From positions 2,356,001 to 2,420,000 of the forward strand of contig NZ_CP075185.1 in NCBI RefSeq assembly GCF_020510685.1: a stretch of DNA of 64,000 bases, written 5' to 3'. Below the pieces are notes generated by a model that was not told the DNA's origin, did not search any database, and worked only from the letters and a program-made list of their open reading frames with translations. Numbering within the stretch: the stretch's first letter is position 1; every line of letters starts with the position of its first letter. A program made the translations under genes and the position numbers. This document shows, one piece after another, positions 33,241 to 41,605 of this stretch. Origin of the DNA: Dechloromonas denitrificans (GTDB lineage Bacteria > Pseudomonadota > Gammaproteobacteria > Burkholderiales > Rhodocyclaceae).

Positions 33241-33264
33241 GGCCGACCAGACTATCAGTCGGCC
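33241..33264 (-). other. Hairpin between yjiX- and yjiA-like genes
   Basis: Arms GGCCGAC and GTCGGCC around a 10-base loop in the 73-base gap. No T run follows; it may reduce read-through from the carrier operon into the metallochaperone gene. Confidence 0.4.
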
Positions 33265-33293
33265 GGCCAGTGGTAATGCGCTGGAACGAGAAA

Positions 33294-33497
33294 TTAGCAG
33301 CAGCGCCCGGGGCGCCCGTCGCCGCCGCCGTAGCGGGCCTCCTGGCGTTCCCGGAAGAACGCCTCGTACGTCATGATCGGCAAGTCGGGGTGCGTCAGGC
33401 GCATGTGCTGGACGTAGGTATCGTAGTCCGGCACGCCCACCATCAGGCGGGCGGCCTGCCCCAGATACTTGCCGACGCGGGCGATGTCCGAGAACAT
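33294..33497 (-). CDS. yjiX: YbdD/YjiX family small protein
   Basis: 67 residues. It contains the family motif [19 protein letters not shown] and [20 protein letters not shown], ending GRPGRCC. Members are encoded directly after CstA/BtsT carriers, and here it follows that gene by one base. It is thought to support carrier function; the mechanism is not visible from sequence. Confidence 0.92.
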   Translation of the reverse strand: MFSDIARVGKYLGQAARLMVGVPDYDTYVQHMRLTHPDLPIMTYEAFFRERQEARYGGGDGRPGRCC

Positions 33498-33498
33498 G

Positions 33499-35565
33499 TT
33501 AGACGCGGAAGCCTTCCGGAATCGGCGCGAACGGCGTTTCCTGATCGCTCCGCTTCTTGGCGATATACGCCTTGCGGCAGGCCGGGATGGTGAAGGCCAG
33601 GATGCTGATCACCAGGAAGATGAACAGTGCGGCCATGCCGGCATCGATCTGGTTGTTCAGGATGATCTGCTGCATCTGCCCGATGTTCTTGGCCGGTGCC
33701 AGCAACTCACCCTTGTCCAGCGCCGTCTGATACTTGTCGGCCGCAGCCAGGAAGCCGATCTTCGGATTTTCGTGGAACACCTTCTGCCAGCCGGCAGTCA
33801 GCGTGCACAGCAGCAGCCAGATGGTCGGCACGATGGTGACCCAGGCGAAGCGCTGGCGCTTCATCTTGAACAGCACCACGGTGGCCAGCATCAGGGCTAC
33901 GCCGGCCAGCATCTGGTTGGCGATACCGAACAACGGCCACAGGGTGTTGATGCCGCCCAGCGGATCGACCACGCCCTGATAAAGGAAGTAGCCCCAGGCG
34001 GCGACGCACAGCGCGGTGGCGACCAGGCTGGCAACGATCGAATCCATCTTGCGCATCGACGGCACGAAGTGGCCCATCAGATCCTGCAACATGAAACGAC
34101 CAGCGCGCGTACCGGCATCGACGGCGGTCAGGATGAACAGCGCTTCGAAGAGGATGGCAAAGTGGTACCAGAAGGCCATCATGCCCTTGCCGCCAATGAA
34201 GCCGGACAGGATGTGGGCCATGCCGACAGCCAGAGTCGGGGCGCCGCCGGCGCGCGAGATAATGGTGTTTTCACCGACATCCTTGGCCGTTTGCAGCAGC
34301 ATTTCCGGAGTGACCACGAAGCCCCACTGCGAGATGACCTGGGCGGCCTGCTCGGCGGTCGTGCCGATGATGGCGGCCGGGCTGTTCATGGCGAAATAGA
34401 CGCCCGGATCGATAACCGAAGCGGCGACCAGCGCCATCATTGCGACGAAGGACTCCATCAGCATGCCGCCGTAACCGATCAGACGGGCATTCTTTTCGTT
34501 GTCCAGCATCTTCGGCGTGGTGCCGGAGGAAATCAGCGCATGGAAGCCGGAAACCGCGCCGCAGGCGATGGTGATGAACAGGAAGGGGAACAGGCTGCCC
34601 GACCAGACCGGACCACTGCCGTCGATGAACTTGGTCAGCGCCGGCATCTGCAGGTCAGGCGCAACAATCGCAATGCCGACGGCCAGACCGACGATGGTGC
34701 CGATCTTAAGGAAGGTGGACAGATAGTCGCGCGGCGCCAGCAACAGCCAGACCGGCAGAACCGAGGCGACGAAACCGTAGCCTACCAGCATCCAGGTCAG
34801 TGCCTTGCCGTCGAAGGTAAACAGCGGGCCCCATACCGGGCTGGCAGCGACATCGCCGCCATAGACGATGGAGGCCATCAGCAGGACGAAGCCGATCACC
34901 GACATTTCGCCGATCCGGCCAGGCCGCAGGTAACGGCTGTAAACGCCCATCAGCAGCGCAATGGGAATGGTCGCCATGACGGTGAAGGTGCCCCACGGGG
35001 AACCGGCCAGGGCCTTGACGACGATCAGCGAAAGCACGGCAAGGATGATCACCATGATCATGAAGGTACCGAACAGCGCGATCACCCCAGGCACGGCGCC
35101 CAGCTCCGACTTGACCAGATCGCCGAGCGAGCGGCCGTCGCGGCGGGTGGAAATGAACAGCACGATGAAGTCCTGCACCGCCCCGGCAAACACGACGCCG
35201 GCCAGGATCCACAGCATGCCCGGCAGGTAGCCCATCTGGGCGGCGAGCACCGGCCCGACCAGCGGCCCGGCGCCGGCGATGGCGGCGAAATGGTGGCCGA
35301 ACAGCACGTACTTGTTGGTCGGTACGTAATCGAGACCGTCGTTATGGCGAATCGCCGGGGTCATCCGCGTCGCGTCGAGTTCCATGACACGGTCGGCAAT
35401 AAACAGGCTGTAGTAGCGGTAGGCAATCAAATAGGTGCACACCGCGGCAATGACCAGCCACAGCGCATTGATCGTTTCACCGCGATGCAGGCCGACGACG
35501 CCGAGGGCCGATGCCCCCAGGAGGGCCACCAGTCCCCAGACCAGGTGACGTTGGATTTTTTGCAT
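33499..35565 (-). CDS. btsT: CstA/BtsT-family pyruvate (carbon starvation) transporter
   Basis: 688 residues, a polytopic membrane protein with many hydrophobic segments. It has the CstA-family markers [26 protein letters not shown] (key residues HHFA, GAGP, GPVLA) near residue 90 and [15 protein letters not shown] near residue 345. E. coli BtsT and CstA import pyruvate. The order btsT-yjiX-yjiA matches E. coli, favouring BtsT over CstA, though both subfamilies are close. Nothing in the short leader resembles a known binding site. Confidence 0.9.
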   Translation of the reverse strand: MQKIQRHLVWGLVALLGASALGVVGLHRGETINALWLVIAAVCTYLIAYRYYSLFIADRVMELDATRMTPAIRHNDGLDYVPTNKYVLFGHHFAAIAGAGPLVGPVLAAQMGYLPGMLWILAGVVFAGAVQDFIVLFISTRRDGRSLGDLVKSELGAVPGVIALFGTFMIMVIILAVLSLIVVKALAGSPWGTFTVMATIPIALLMGVYSRYLRPGRIGEMSVIGFVLLMASIVYGGDVAASPVWGPLFTFDGKALTWMLVGYGFVASVLPVWLLLAPRDYLSTFLKIGTIVGLAVGIAIVAPDLQMPALTKFIDGSGPVWSGSLFPFLFITIACGAVSGFHALISSGTTPKMLDNEKNARLIGYGGMLMESFVAMMALVAASVIDPGVYFAMNSPAAIIGTTAEQAAQVISQWGFVVTPEMLLQTAKDVGENTIISRAGGAPTLAVGMAHILSGFIGGKGMMAFWYHFAILFEALFILTAVDAGTRAGRFMLQDLMGHFVPSMRKMDSIVASLVATALCVAAWGYFLYQGVVDPLGGINTLWPLFGIANQMLAGVALMLATVVLFKMKRQRFAWVTIVPTIWLLLCTLTAGWQKVFHENPKIGFLAAADKYQTALDKGELLAPAKNIGQMQQIILNNQIDAGMAALFIFLVISILAFTIPACRKAYIAKKRSDQETPFAPIPEGFRV

Positions 35566-35721
35566 TTTTGTTATTCCGAGACGAAAAAGTGAAGTTTATC
35601 GTCGCCGGCGAGATTGTCCCTAAGTGATATCCCTTAGAAGAGAGGTACCAGGACTCCGGACCGTTCCGGCGGAAGACCGTCGGACGCCGCGCTGGCAATG
35701 CTTTGCCGCTGGCGCTTCAAC

Positions 35722-35756
35722 GAAACAGGAGAGAGGCAAGCCCCGGCTCCTGTTTC
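35722..35756. other. Strong inverted repeat upstream of the btsT-like gene
   Basis: Perfect 10-base arms GAAACAGGAG and CTCCTGTTTC, extendable to about 13 bases with one mismatch, around a 15-base loop. It lies 160 bases upstream of the carrier start and 45 bases past the end of the small gene 35802-36008. With no T run on either side, it could be a terminator remnant, an operator or a leader structure. Confidence 0.45.
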
Positions 35757-35782
35757 CGTTGGTTTGCTTATTGCCTCAAGCA

Positions 35783-35803
35783 AAGATCGCTCACGGCGAT
35801 CTT
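35783..35803 (-). terminator. Hairpin at the end of the 68-residue gene
   Basis: Arms AAGATCG and CGATCTT around a 7-base loop, overlapping the stop codon at 35802-35804. On the minus strand the second arm runs into TTTGCTT, a weak T-rich tail, so it may terminate the small gene's transcript. Confidence 0.5.
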
Positions 35804-36008
35804 ACTGACCCAGATGCTGCAAAACGGTATGCAGGCGTTCCGCGGCTTTTGCCGCTTCCGGATCGTTCTCCGTCAGTTTCAGCACATCTTCCCAGTTGAT
35901 ATAACGATCGAGTCGAGCAAGGGCTTTGGCGCTGGTCGAGTCCAAATCGATGCCCAAGGCAAGAGCGTCACCGTTACCGTTGAGCTTGTAATCAAACAAA
36001 CCTTGCAT
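35802..36008 (-). CDS. Small hypothetical protein
   Basis: 68 residues from ATG 36008 with GGAGAAC upstream. Acidic and helical: MQGLFDYKLNG at the start, a central LARLDRYINWEDVLKLTE and an Ala-rich C-terminus. No family recognised, no signal or membrane segment. The longer in-frame opening to 36137 is less likely because it lacks a ribosome-binding site. Confidence 0.6.
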   Translation of the reverse strand: MQGLFDYKLNGNGDALALGIDLDSTSAKALARLDRYINWEDVLKLTENDPEAAKAAERLHTVLQHLGQ

Positions 36009-36149
36009 GCTTCGTTCTCCAAGTTGTCGCGAAATAAAGAAGGCAGTGTATAGATCAGGCACCGTAAATGAAATGCTGCGCCGTTCAAATTGCAGTTTGC
36101 CGCCTGCTAGCGATGCGCTCGCCCGGACAATGGGCATTGCCAGCTTGGA

Positions 36150-37853
36150 TTAATGATTGAAGTGGTAGTTGGCCGCCGAATGCGACTGCCAGTCGGCATC
36201 GCCGGTCAGTTCCAGCACCTGGGTATGGAATTTCAGGATGGTCGAGCGATGGGCGACGCTGATCAACGTCGTTTGTGTATCGGCCAGTTGCCGGTAGAGG
36301 TTGGCCTCGTTGGTGACATCCAGCGCGCTGGTCGCTTCGTCGAGAATGGCAAAGCGGGGGCGGGTCAGCAGCAAGCGGGCAAAGGCCAGGCGTTGCTGCT
36401 CGCCGATCGAGAGTACCTTGTGCCAATCCATCTCGACGTCCAGGCCACCGAAACGGCTGGCCAGATCCGGCAAATTCACTTTCTCCAGCAAACCTAACAG
36501 CTCTTCGTCGGTGCACGAATACTCCCTGTGCGGGTAGAGCAACTGGCTGCGCAAAGTGCCCAGCAGCATGTACGGCTGCTGGGGAAGGAAGAGCATGTCG
36601 TCACTGCCCGGCCGGAAAATGGTACCGCTGCCCGAACGCCACAAGCCGGCAATGGCGCGCAGCAGCGAGCTCTTGCCGCTGCCGCTTTCGCCGACGATCA
36701 TCAGCCCTTCGCCCTGCTTGATGGTGACCGAAAGATTCCGGATCAGTATCCGCTCGCGGTTCGGCGTATGCAGCGTAACGTCGTCCAGCCTCAGGTGCGA
36801 CGCTTCGACCGAGCGGATGACGCTGTCCGGGTCATTCGGTCCGGTAGGTTGCGCGGGGAGGCATTTCGCCAGGGTATCGAGGCGATCGACGCCGGCCGCG
36901 AAACGGCTCAGGCCTTCGAAATTCTCGATGATCAGCGATATCGCGCTGAGTACCGCGGCAAAGGCACCCGCCGCCTGAACCGCCCGCCCGACCTCCAGTT
37001 CCCCGGAAAGCACCCGCCCGGCGATGATCGCGCTGGGGATGATCAGGGTCAGCAGGAAGTAGGAGTGCTGAAAAAGATTCAGCGAAAACTGGCTGCGAAT
37101 AAGCCGGTTGAAATTATTGAATGCCTCGGTGAAACGCCGTTTAACCTGCTTCAACTCCTGGGCTTCGCCACGGTAGAAGGCAATGGATTCGGCATTTTCA
37201 CGAACCCGGACCAGGCTGAAACGGAAATCCGCTTCGCGCCGCAGCTGATTGTAGTTGAGCCCCAACAGGCGTTGGCCGAAGACGAACACGACGATCAGCG
37301 TGCCGGCCAGGGAATAGATAACAAGGAAATAGACCAGTTCGTGCGAAATCGACCACAGCACGCTGCTGAAAGCGACCAACTGCAAGGTTGAGCTGATGAT
37401 GACCAGCAGAAAGTACAGCGAGCGCTGGGTGAAGGTGGCGATGTCCTCGGCGATCCGTTGGTCCGGATTGTCAATACGATTGTTGGCATTCAACTCGTAG
37501 AAATGCCGAAAGCTGAAATAGCTGTCGAGGAAACGGTTGGTCAGCCAGCGCCGCCAGTGGATACCCAGCTTGTCGCGGACAAAGTAATAGAGAGCGTAGA
37601 TCGGCACTGCCGCGATCAGCAGGCCGAGGCACAGCTTGATCGAAGTCCAGAAGCGATCTTCGTCGCGCGCCGCCAAGGCCGAGGTGAATTCGCCGGTCTG
37701 CTCGTTGAAGAGCACGGCAAATTGCGTCTGGCCGAGCAACAGGATCACCAACAGGGCAATCAGACCCCGCGCTTTCCATTTTTCCTCATGCTGCCAGTAG
37801 GGCGAGGCAAGAGCCCAGTAGCGCTTCCAGAGGTAGCGGTCAGCCGTTTTCAT
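36150..37853 (-). CDS. ABC transporter, SbmA/BacA-like membrane domain fused to ATPase (YddA type)
   Basis: 567 residues, close to E. coli YddA (561). Residues 1-330 form the ABC_membrane_2 domain (WRRWLTNRFLDSYFSFRHFYEL and NPDQRIAEDI are diagnostic). Residues 360-560 form the ATPase, with Walker A GESGSGKSS, signature SIGEQQRLAFARL and Walker B FAILDEATSALD. The fused half-transporter would dimerise. Relatives move peptides, cobalamin or long-chain fatty acids; the substrate here is unknown. Confidence 0.88.
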   Translation of the reverse strand: MKTADRYLWKRYWALASPYWQHEEKWKARGLIALLVILLLGQTQFAVLFNEQTGEFTSALAARDEDRFWTSIKLCLGLLIAAVPIYALYYFVRDKLGIHWRRWLTNRFLDSYFSFRHFYELNANNRIDNPDQRIAEDIATFTQRSLYFLLVIISSTLQLVAFSSVLWSISHELVYFLVIYSLAGTLIVVFVFGQRLLGLNYNQLRREADFRFSLVRVRENAESIAFYRGEAQELKQVKRRFTEAFNNFNRLIRSQFSLNLFQHSYFLLTLIIPSAIIAGRVLSGELEVGRAVQAAGAFAAVLSAISLIIENFEGLSRFAAGVDRLDTLAKCLPAQPTGPNDPDSVIRSVEASHLRLDDVTLHTPNRERILIRNLSVTIKQGEGLMIVGESGSGKSSLLRAIAGLWRSGSGTIFRPGSDDMLFLPQQPYMLLGTLRSQLLYPHREYSCTDEELLGLLEKVNLPDLASRFGGLDVEMDWHKVLSIGEQQRLAFARLLLTRPRFAILDEATSALDVTNEANLYRQLADTQTTLISVAHRSTILKFHTQVLELTGDADWQSHSAANYHFNH

Positions 37854-38150
37854 TATTTTTCTAAGTGGTCAATGCGCCGTTGGGGTGGGCACCGTAGGTG
37901 AATACCGATACAAGGTCGGCAAATAAAGCATGGTGAAGTTCTTTTACTCCTCGCCTCGCCTTGCGGTCAAGCAGCCTCGGCGTGACAATATCGGCGATCT
38001 GGAGACATCCTGGATACGGCGAGGCGCCAAGTCATTGCCATCGCTTTTGGCCAATGAAGCGGCAGCAAAATTTTTATGTCTGTCGTGACAACCAAAACGC
38101 TCTTGGCGCGTTAGTCAGGCATTGCAGTTGATATTTGATAGGAAGTCGAA

Positions 38151-38657
38151 GTGCGCAGGTTAATTGTCGCAGTAGTGATTACGCTGTCTTCATGGGGTAT
38201 TTTCGCCTCGGAGCCAGCCACAGTCGAGAGTCTGGCCGCAGACCTTGCAGCCCAGGAGATGGCGGTTACCGTGACGCCGATCCCGATGCCGCCCCCGGTG
38301 GTCGAGATGCTCAAGGATGTGAATACGGCCCCGGTTTTGAAGGCAGCAAAAAAGATCAAGGTGGCCAAGAAAAAGAGCCTGCCGACGCTATTGCTGTCGC
38401 GTACGGAACGCCACCAGATGGTGTTGTTGGCGTCCAGGCCGAACAATTCGTCGCTGATCGATTTTTTCAATGACGAGGATGCCGCCCCCGGTGTCGCCGA
38501 TCTCGATCTTCATCGCTCCTTCAGCCGCCCCAAGCTGATCGAGGTGGCCGATCAGGATCAGGAGGACGAGAACCAGGGCATCTCCGATGCCGTCAAGCTC
38601 CGCTTGTTCCTGGCTCGGATGAAGGCAGTTCAGGCGCACGAGAAGAAATTCTCGTGA
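38151..38657 (+). CDS. Hypothetical exported protein
   Basis: 168 residues from an apparent GTG start. The N-terminus MRRLIVAVVITLSSWGIFASE looks like a signal peptide cleaved after Ala19. The mature part has a Pro-rich stretch, a Lys-rich patch (KAAKKIKVAKKKS) and an acidic C-terminal third with a final helix. No domain recognised. Followed by a perfect terminator, so it is a single-gene unit. Confidence 0.65.
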   Translation: MRRLIVAVVITLSSWGIFASEPATVESLAADLAAQEMAVTVTPIPMPPPVVEMLKDVNTAPVLKAAKKIKVAKKKSLPTLLLSRTERHQMVLLASRPNNSSLIDFFNDEDAAPGVADLDLHRSFSRPKLIEVADQDQEDENQGISDAVKLRLFLARMKAVQAHEKKFS

Positions 38658-38661
38658 GCGG

Positions 38662-38690
38662 CGCCCCTCGGGCCTGATTTCCGAGGGGCG
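38662..38690 (+). terminator. Rho-independent-type terminator after the exported protein
   Basis: A perfect 10-base-pair stem (CGCCCCTCGG with its complement) and a 9-base loop start 4 bases after the stop codon, followed by AATTTCC. The T run is short but the stem is very stable. Confidence 0.8.
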
Positions 38691-38802
38691 AATTTCCGGT
38701 GCGCACGGTACCGGATTATCAAGTTTAGATAGACCGTTTCAATTTGCAGCCGGCCACGGCTGCTACAATCCGTCGCCCTGAAACCTTACGCAAGGCCGGA
38801 AA

Positions 38803-40377
38803 ATGGCGAGTCTGCTGCAATTTTGGCATGTCTGGAGCGGCTGGATCGTCGCTGCGGTGCTGCTTGCCATCACGCTGGGTTTTCTGCTGCGTTTCGTGCT
38901 CCCTGCCCTGGTGCTCGGACAGGAACTGGCAAAGGCCATCAAGGGCCTCGCCGCGCAATCGCTGCCGGCCGATCCCGAGCGGATTGGCCGGGAAGTCATG
39001 GACTCACCCCGGCTGCGCCACCTGTGGCGGGAATACACGCAAACCCTGCACGCCATTGCCGATCCGGCCACCCCCAAAGCGGTAGCCGCCTGGCGGGCAA
39101 CGGCGATGGCCGAGGACTTTCTCACCGAGCGGGCGCTGGTCGATACGCCGCTCAAGACCGATTTCTACAAGCACCTGCCCGGCATTCTGACCGGCATCGG
39201 CATTATCGGCACCTTTACCGGCCTGATTGCCGGCCTTAACCATTTCGAGGTGTCGAGCAATGCCGAACTGGTACGCACCAGCCTGCGTTCGCTGATTCAG
39301 GGCGTCGGCCAGGCCTTCGAGGTGTCGGCGGCGGCGATCACCCTGGCCATGCTGGTCACCTGGATCGAGAAATCGATCGTCACGCGCCGCTACCGGCAGG
39401 TCGAAACCCTGGTTCAACGCATCGACAGCCTGTTCGACGCGGGCGTCGGCGAGGAATATCTGGCCCGCCTGGTGCGCGCATCGGAAGCTTCGGCCGTGCA
39501 GGCCGGACGGCTGCAGCAGGCCATCGTCGGCGAACTGCGCCAGGGCATGGCGGCCATGCTCGCCCAGCAGCAACAGGCGACCTTGCAGCATCAGGAGGCG
39601 CTGGCCAGCAAAGTGGCCGATGCGGTAGCGAAAACCGTGGCCAGCGCGCTACATGAACCGCTGGCGCGCATGACGACGGCGGTCGAGCGCTTGGGGGCCG
39701 GCCAGGGCCAAGCCGTCGGTGGCGCCCTGGAAAAAGCCCTGAACCAGTTCAGCGGCCGCCTCGACGACACCTTCGGGCAGCGCCAGGACGGCCTGGAAAG
39801 CCTGCTGCAGCGGACGGCGAATGCCCTCGAAGCGACCGTCGGCGAACTCGGCAAGGTGGCCGGGCGCCTTGAGCTGGCCGGGCGCGGCGCGGTCGAATCA
39901 GCCGCCGGGCGGCTGGACAATGCCGGCCGGGGCGTTGGCGAGGCTGCCGAATTCTTCGCGCTGAGCAGCGGCGACATGGCGGCCTCGGCAGCGGCGATGT
40001 CGCAGGCGGCGAACAGCGTCGGCCAATCGCTCAGCGATCAGCGCCAGCTCACCGCCTCGATCGCCCTGATGGTGGGCGATTTGCGGGCGACCATCGAACA
40101 CGCCCGGCGCGAAGCGGCGCTGACCGGCGAACTGGTCGGCCGGATGGAGGGCGCAGCGGCCACCCTGGGCCGGGCCGGACATGACGCCGACACCTATCTG
40201 CAAGGGATTTCCGATGTACTGGCCCAGGCGCATGCCGCCTTTGCCGAGAATGTCGAGCGCACGCTGGCCCGTGGCAACGGCCAGTTCCAGCAGCATGTGA
40301 CCGGGGCCGTCGAAGCGCTCAAAGGCGCCATCGAAGAACTGGCTGACGCGCTGGCTCAGGAACCGGTGCGCCGGTGA
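38803..40377 (+). CDS. zorA: ZorA-like proton-channel/motor subunit with long tail (Zorya antiphage system)
   Basis: 524 residues of the MotA/TolQ/ExbB class. Membrane segments lie at about residues 12-37, 126-146 (LPGILTGIGIIGTFTGLIAGL) and 168-188 (SAAAITLAMLVTWIEKSIV). The remaining 330 residues are a long Gln/Ala-rich helical tail, the feature that separates ZorA from ExbB and MotA. FYKHLPGILTGIG is typical of ZorA. In characterised systems a ZorA pentamer surrounds a ZorB dimer as an ion-driven motor sensing phage entry. AAGGCCGGAAA precedes ATG 38803; GTGA overlap with zorB. Confidence 0.85.
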   Translation: MASLLQFWHVWSGWIVAAVLLAITLGFLLRFVLPALVLGQELAKAIKGLAAQSLPADPERIGREVMDSPRLRHLWREYTQTLHAIADPATPKAVAAWRATAMAEDFLTERALVDTPLKTDFYKHLPGILTGIGIIGTFTGLIAGLNHFEVSSNAELVRTSLRSLIQGVGQAFEVSAAAITLAMLVTWIEKSIVTRRYRQVETLVQRIDSLFDAGVGEEYLARLVRASEASAVQAGRLQQAIVGELRQGMAAMLAQQQQATLQHQEALASKVADAVAKTVASALHEPLARMTTAVERLGAGQGQAVGGALEKALNQFSGRLDDTFGQRQDGLESLLQRTANALEATVGELGKVAGRLELAGRGAVESAAGRLDNAGRGVGEAAEFFALSSGDMAASAAAMSQAANSVGQSLSDQRQLTASIALMVGDLRATIEHARREAALTGELVGRMEGAAATLGRAGHDADTYLQGISDVLAQAHAAFAENVERTLARGNGQFQQHVTGAVEALKGAIEELADALAQEPVRR

Positions 40378-41096
40378 GCCTGGTCCGACCGCGGGCCGCC
40401 AGCCGGCGCGGCAATCGGGAAGACGGCGAAAAGCCGTTCTGGATCTCGTTTTCCGACCTGATGACGGCGCTGATGGTGCTCTTCCTGGTGGCACTGACCG
40501 TCGCCCTGCTCGCCATCACCCACGAAATCTCCGAAACGGAGCACCGAAAAACCGAGCAGGAACAGGAAATTTCCGCTTTTCTCGCTCGCCTCCAGGCGCA
40601 GATTCAGAATTTTCCCGGCGTCAAACTGCGCGGCAGCGTCATCGATTTTGGCGACCGGGCGCGTTTTGAAACCAATAGCCACCGGCTGAGCGATAGCCAG
40701 GCCGCCTTGCTGCGCAGCTTCGTGCCGGCCGTTCTCGAACTCGCCCGCGATCCGCTCGGCGAAAAATGGTTGAAGCGGGTAGTGGTCGAGGGCTTTGCCG
40801 ATGCTCGCGGCGGCTATCTGCACAACCTTGACCTCAGCCTGCGACGCTCCGAGCGCGTGTTGTGCGCCCTGCTGCTCCCGGCCAGCGGTCCAGAGGCGCT
40901 CGCCGAGGCTGATCGGCGCATGGTGCGCGAACTTTTCCTGGTCAGTGGCGCCTCGTTCAACGCCCTGAAAAACAGCCCGGAGGAAAGCCGCCGCATCGAA
41001 CTGCGCCTGGAATTCCGCGAACCGGATGAAGCCGCCGTTCAACGGACCGACACTTCGGTCGATGCGGACCTGCGTTGCCCGCTGGATCGCCCGTGA
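40374..41096 (+). CDS. zorB: ZorB-like stator subunit with OmpA domain
   Basis: 240 residues. After a basic N-terminus comes EKPFWISFSDLMTALMVLFLV, with the proton-carrying Asp D28 in the single membrane segment, as in MotB/ZorB. A coiled linker leads to an OmpA-like peptidoglycan-binding domain (VVVEGFADARGGYLHN ... DLSLRRSERV, then ESRRIELRLEF). GTG start overlaps the zorA stop; its own stop overlaps the next gene's GTG. The pair fits Zorya rather than flagellar stators because of the ZorA tail and lack of motility genes. Confidence 0.85.
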   Translation: MSLVRPRAASRRGNREDGEKPFWISFSDLMTALMVLFLVALTVALLAITHEISETEHRKTEQEQEISAFLARLQAQIQNFPGVKLRGSVIDFGDRARFETNSHRLSDSQAALLRSFVPAVLELARDPLGEKWLKRVVVEGFADARGGYLHNLDLSLRRSERVLCALLLPASGPEALAEADRRMVRELFLVSGASFNALKNSPEESRRIELRLEFREPDEAAVQRTDTSVDADLRCPLDRP

Positions 41097-41554
41097 ACGA
41101 CCTCGAAAAATTGCGCGAGCAATTGCGCCGCCGTTTCGTCGCCGTCCGCTCGTCGACCTCGCTGGCCCAGACCGAACCGGCCCTGCTCGCCCGCCTGAGT
41201 GCGGCCCGCCAGGGCCTGGCCGCGCCGCGCGGCCGCTTTTCCGATGCCCGCATCGCCCAGGGCGTCATGGCTTTTCGCATTGCCGGCGCGAACACCGCCT
41301 ACCCCGAGCTGAAGTACGCCTGTTACGGAGTGGCAAGGCCGATGGACTGGGAAGGCCGCGTCCTGCTCGTCGAACCGCGCCAGCTGGAGCTGCTGCTGGC
41401 GACGGTGCGCACCCAGCACGGCCGGCCGCGCGCCGCGTGCTGCCGGGGTCTGCAGGCAGCCGTGGCCAGTGCGATCGATCAAACCGCCTCGCCGCAGCAA
41501 GCTGGCCTGACCCGATTACGCAACTTCCTGCAGGAAATGGGCGAGACGCGATGA
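41093..41554 (+). CDS. Short third gene of Zorya-like operon, possible ZorC (EH-signature) N-terminal remnant
   Basis: 153 residues, GTG start overlapping zorB by GTGA, so translationally coupled. The first half is Leu/Arg-rich helical. The second half (LLVEPRQLELLLATVRTQHGRPRAACCRGLQAAV) has the pattern LLxxPRxLxxLLxxV-x6-PRxxxxCxxGLxxA that I associate with the start of EH-signature (ZorC-type) proteins; this is recognition, not alignment. ZorC proteins are several times longer. The frame ends 50 bases before the next operon, with no helicase (ZorD) or HNH nuclease (ZorE) gene nearby. Confidence 0.6.
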   Translation: MNDLEKLREQLRRRFVAVRSSTSLAQTEPALLARLSAARQGLAAPRGRFSDARIAQGVMAFRIAGANTAYPELKYACYGVARPMDWEGRVLLVEPRQLELLLATVRTQHGRPRAACCRGLQAAVASAIDQTASPQQAGLTRLRNFLQEMGETR

Positions 41555-41605
41555 TGGCAATCCCTCCTCCGCCGGGCCGAGGCGCGGCATTACCGGTCTG
41601 ATCGC

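Noticed and set aside
38803-41096. Flagellar MotAB or TolQR/ExbBD pair
   Set aside because: ZorA-type long helical tail, EKPFWISFSDLMTALMVLFLV-type entry, and no flagellar, tolA/tonB or pal genes nearby favour Zorya.
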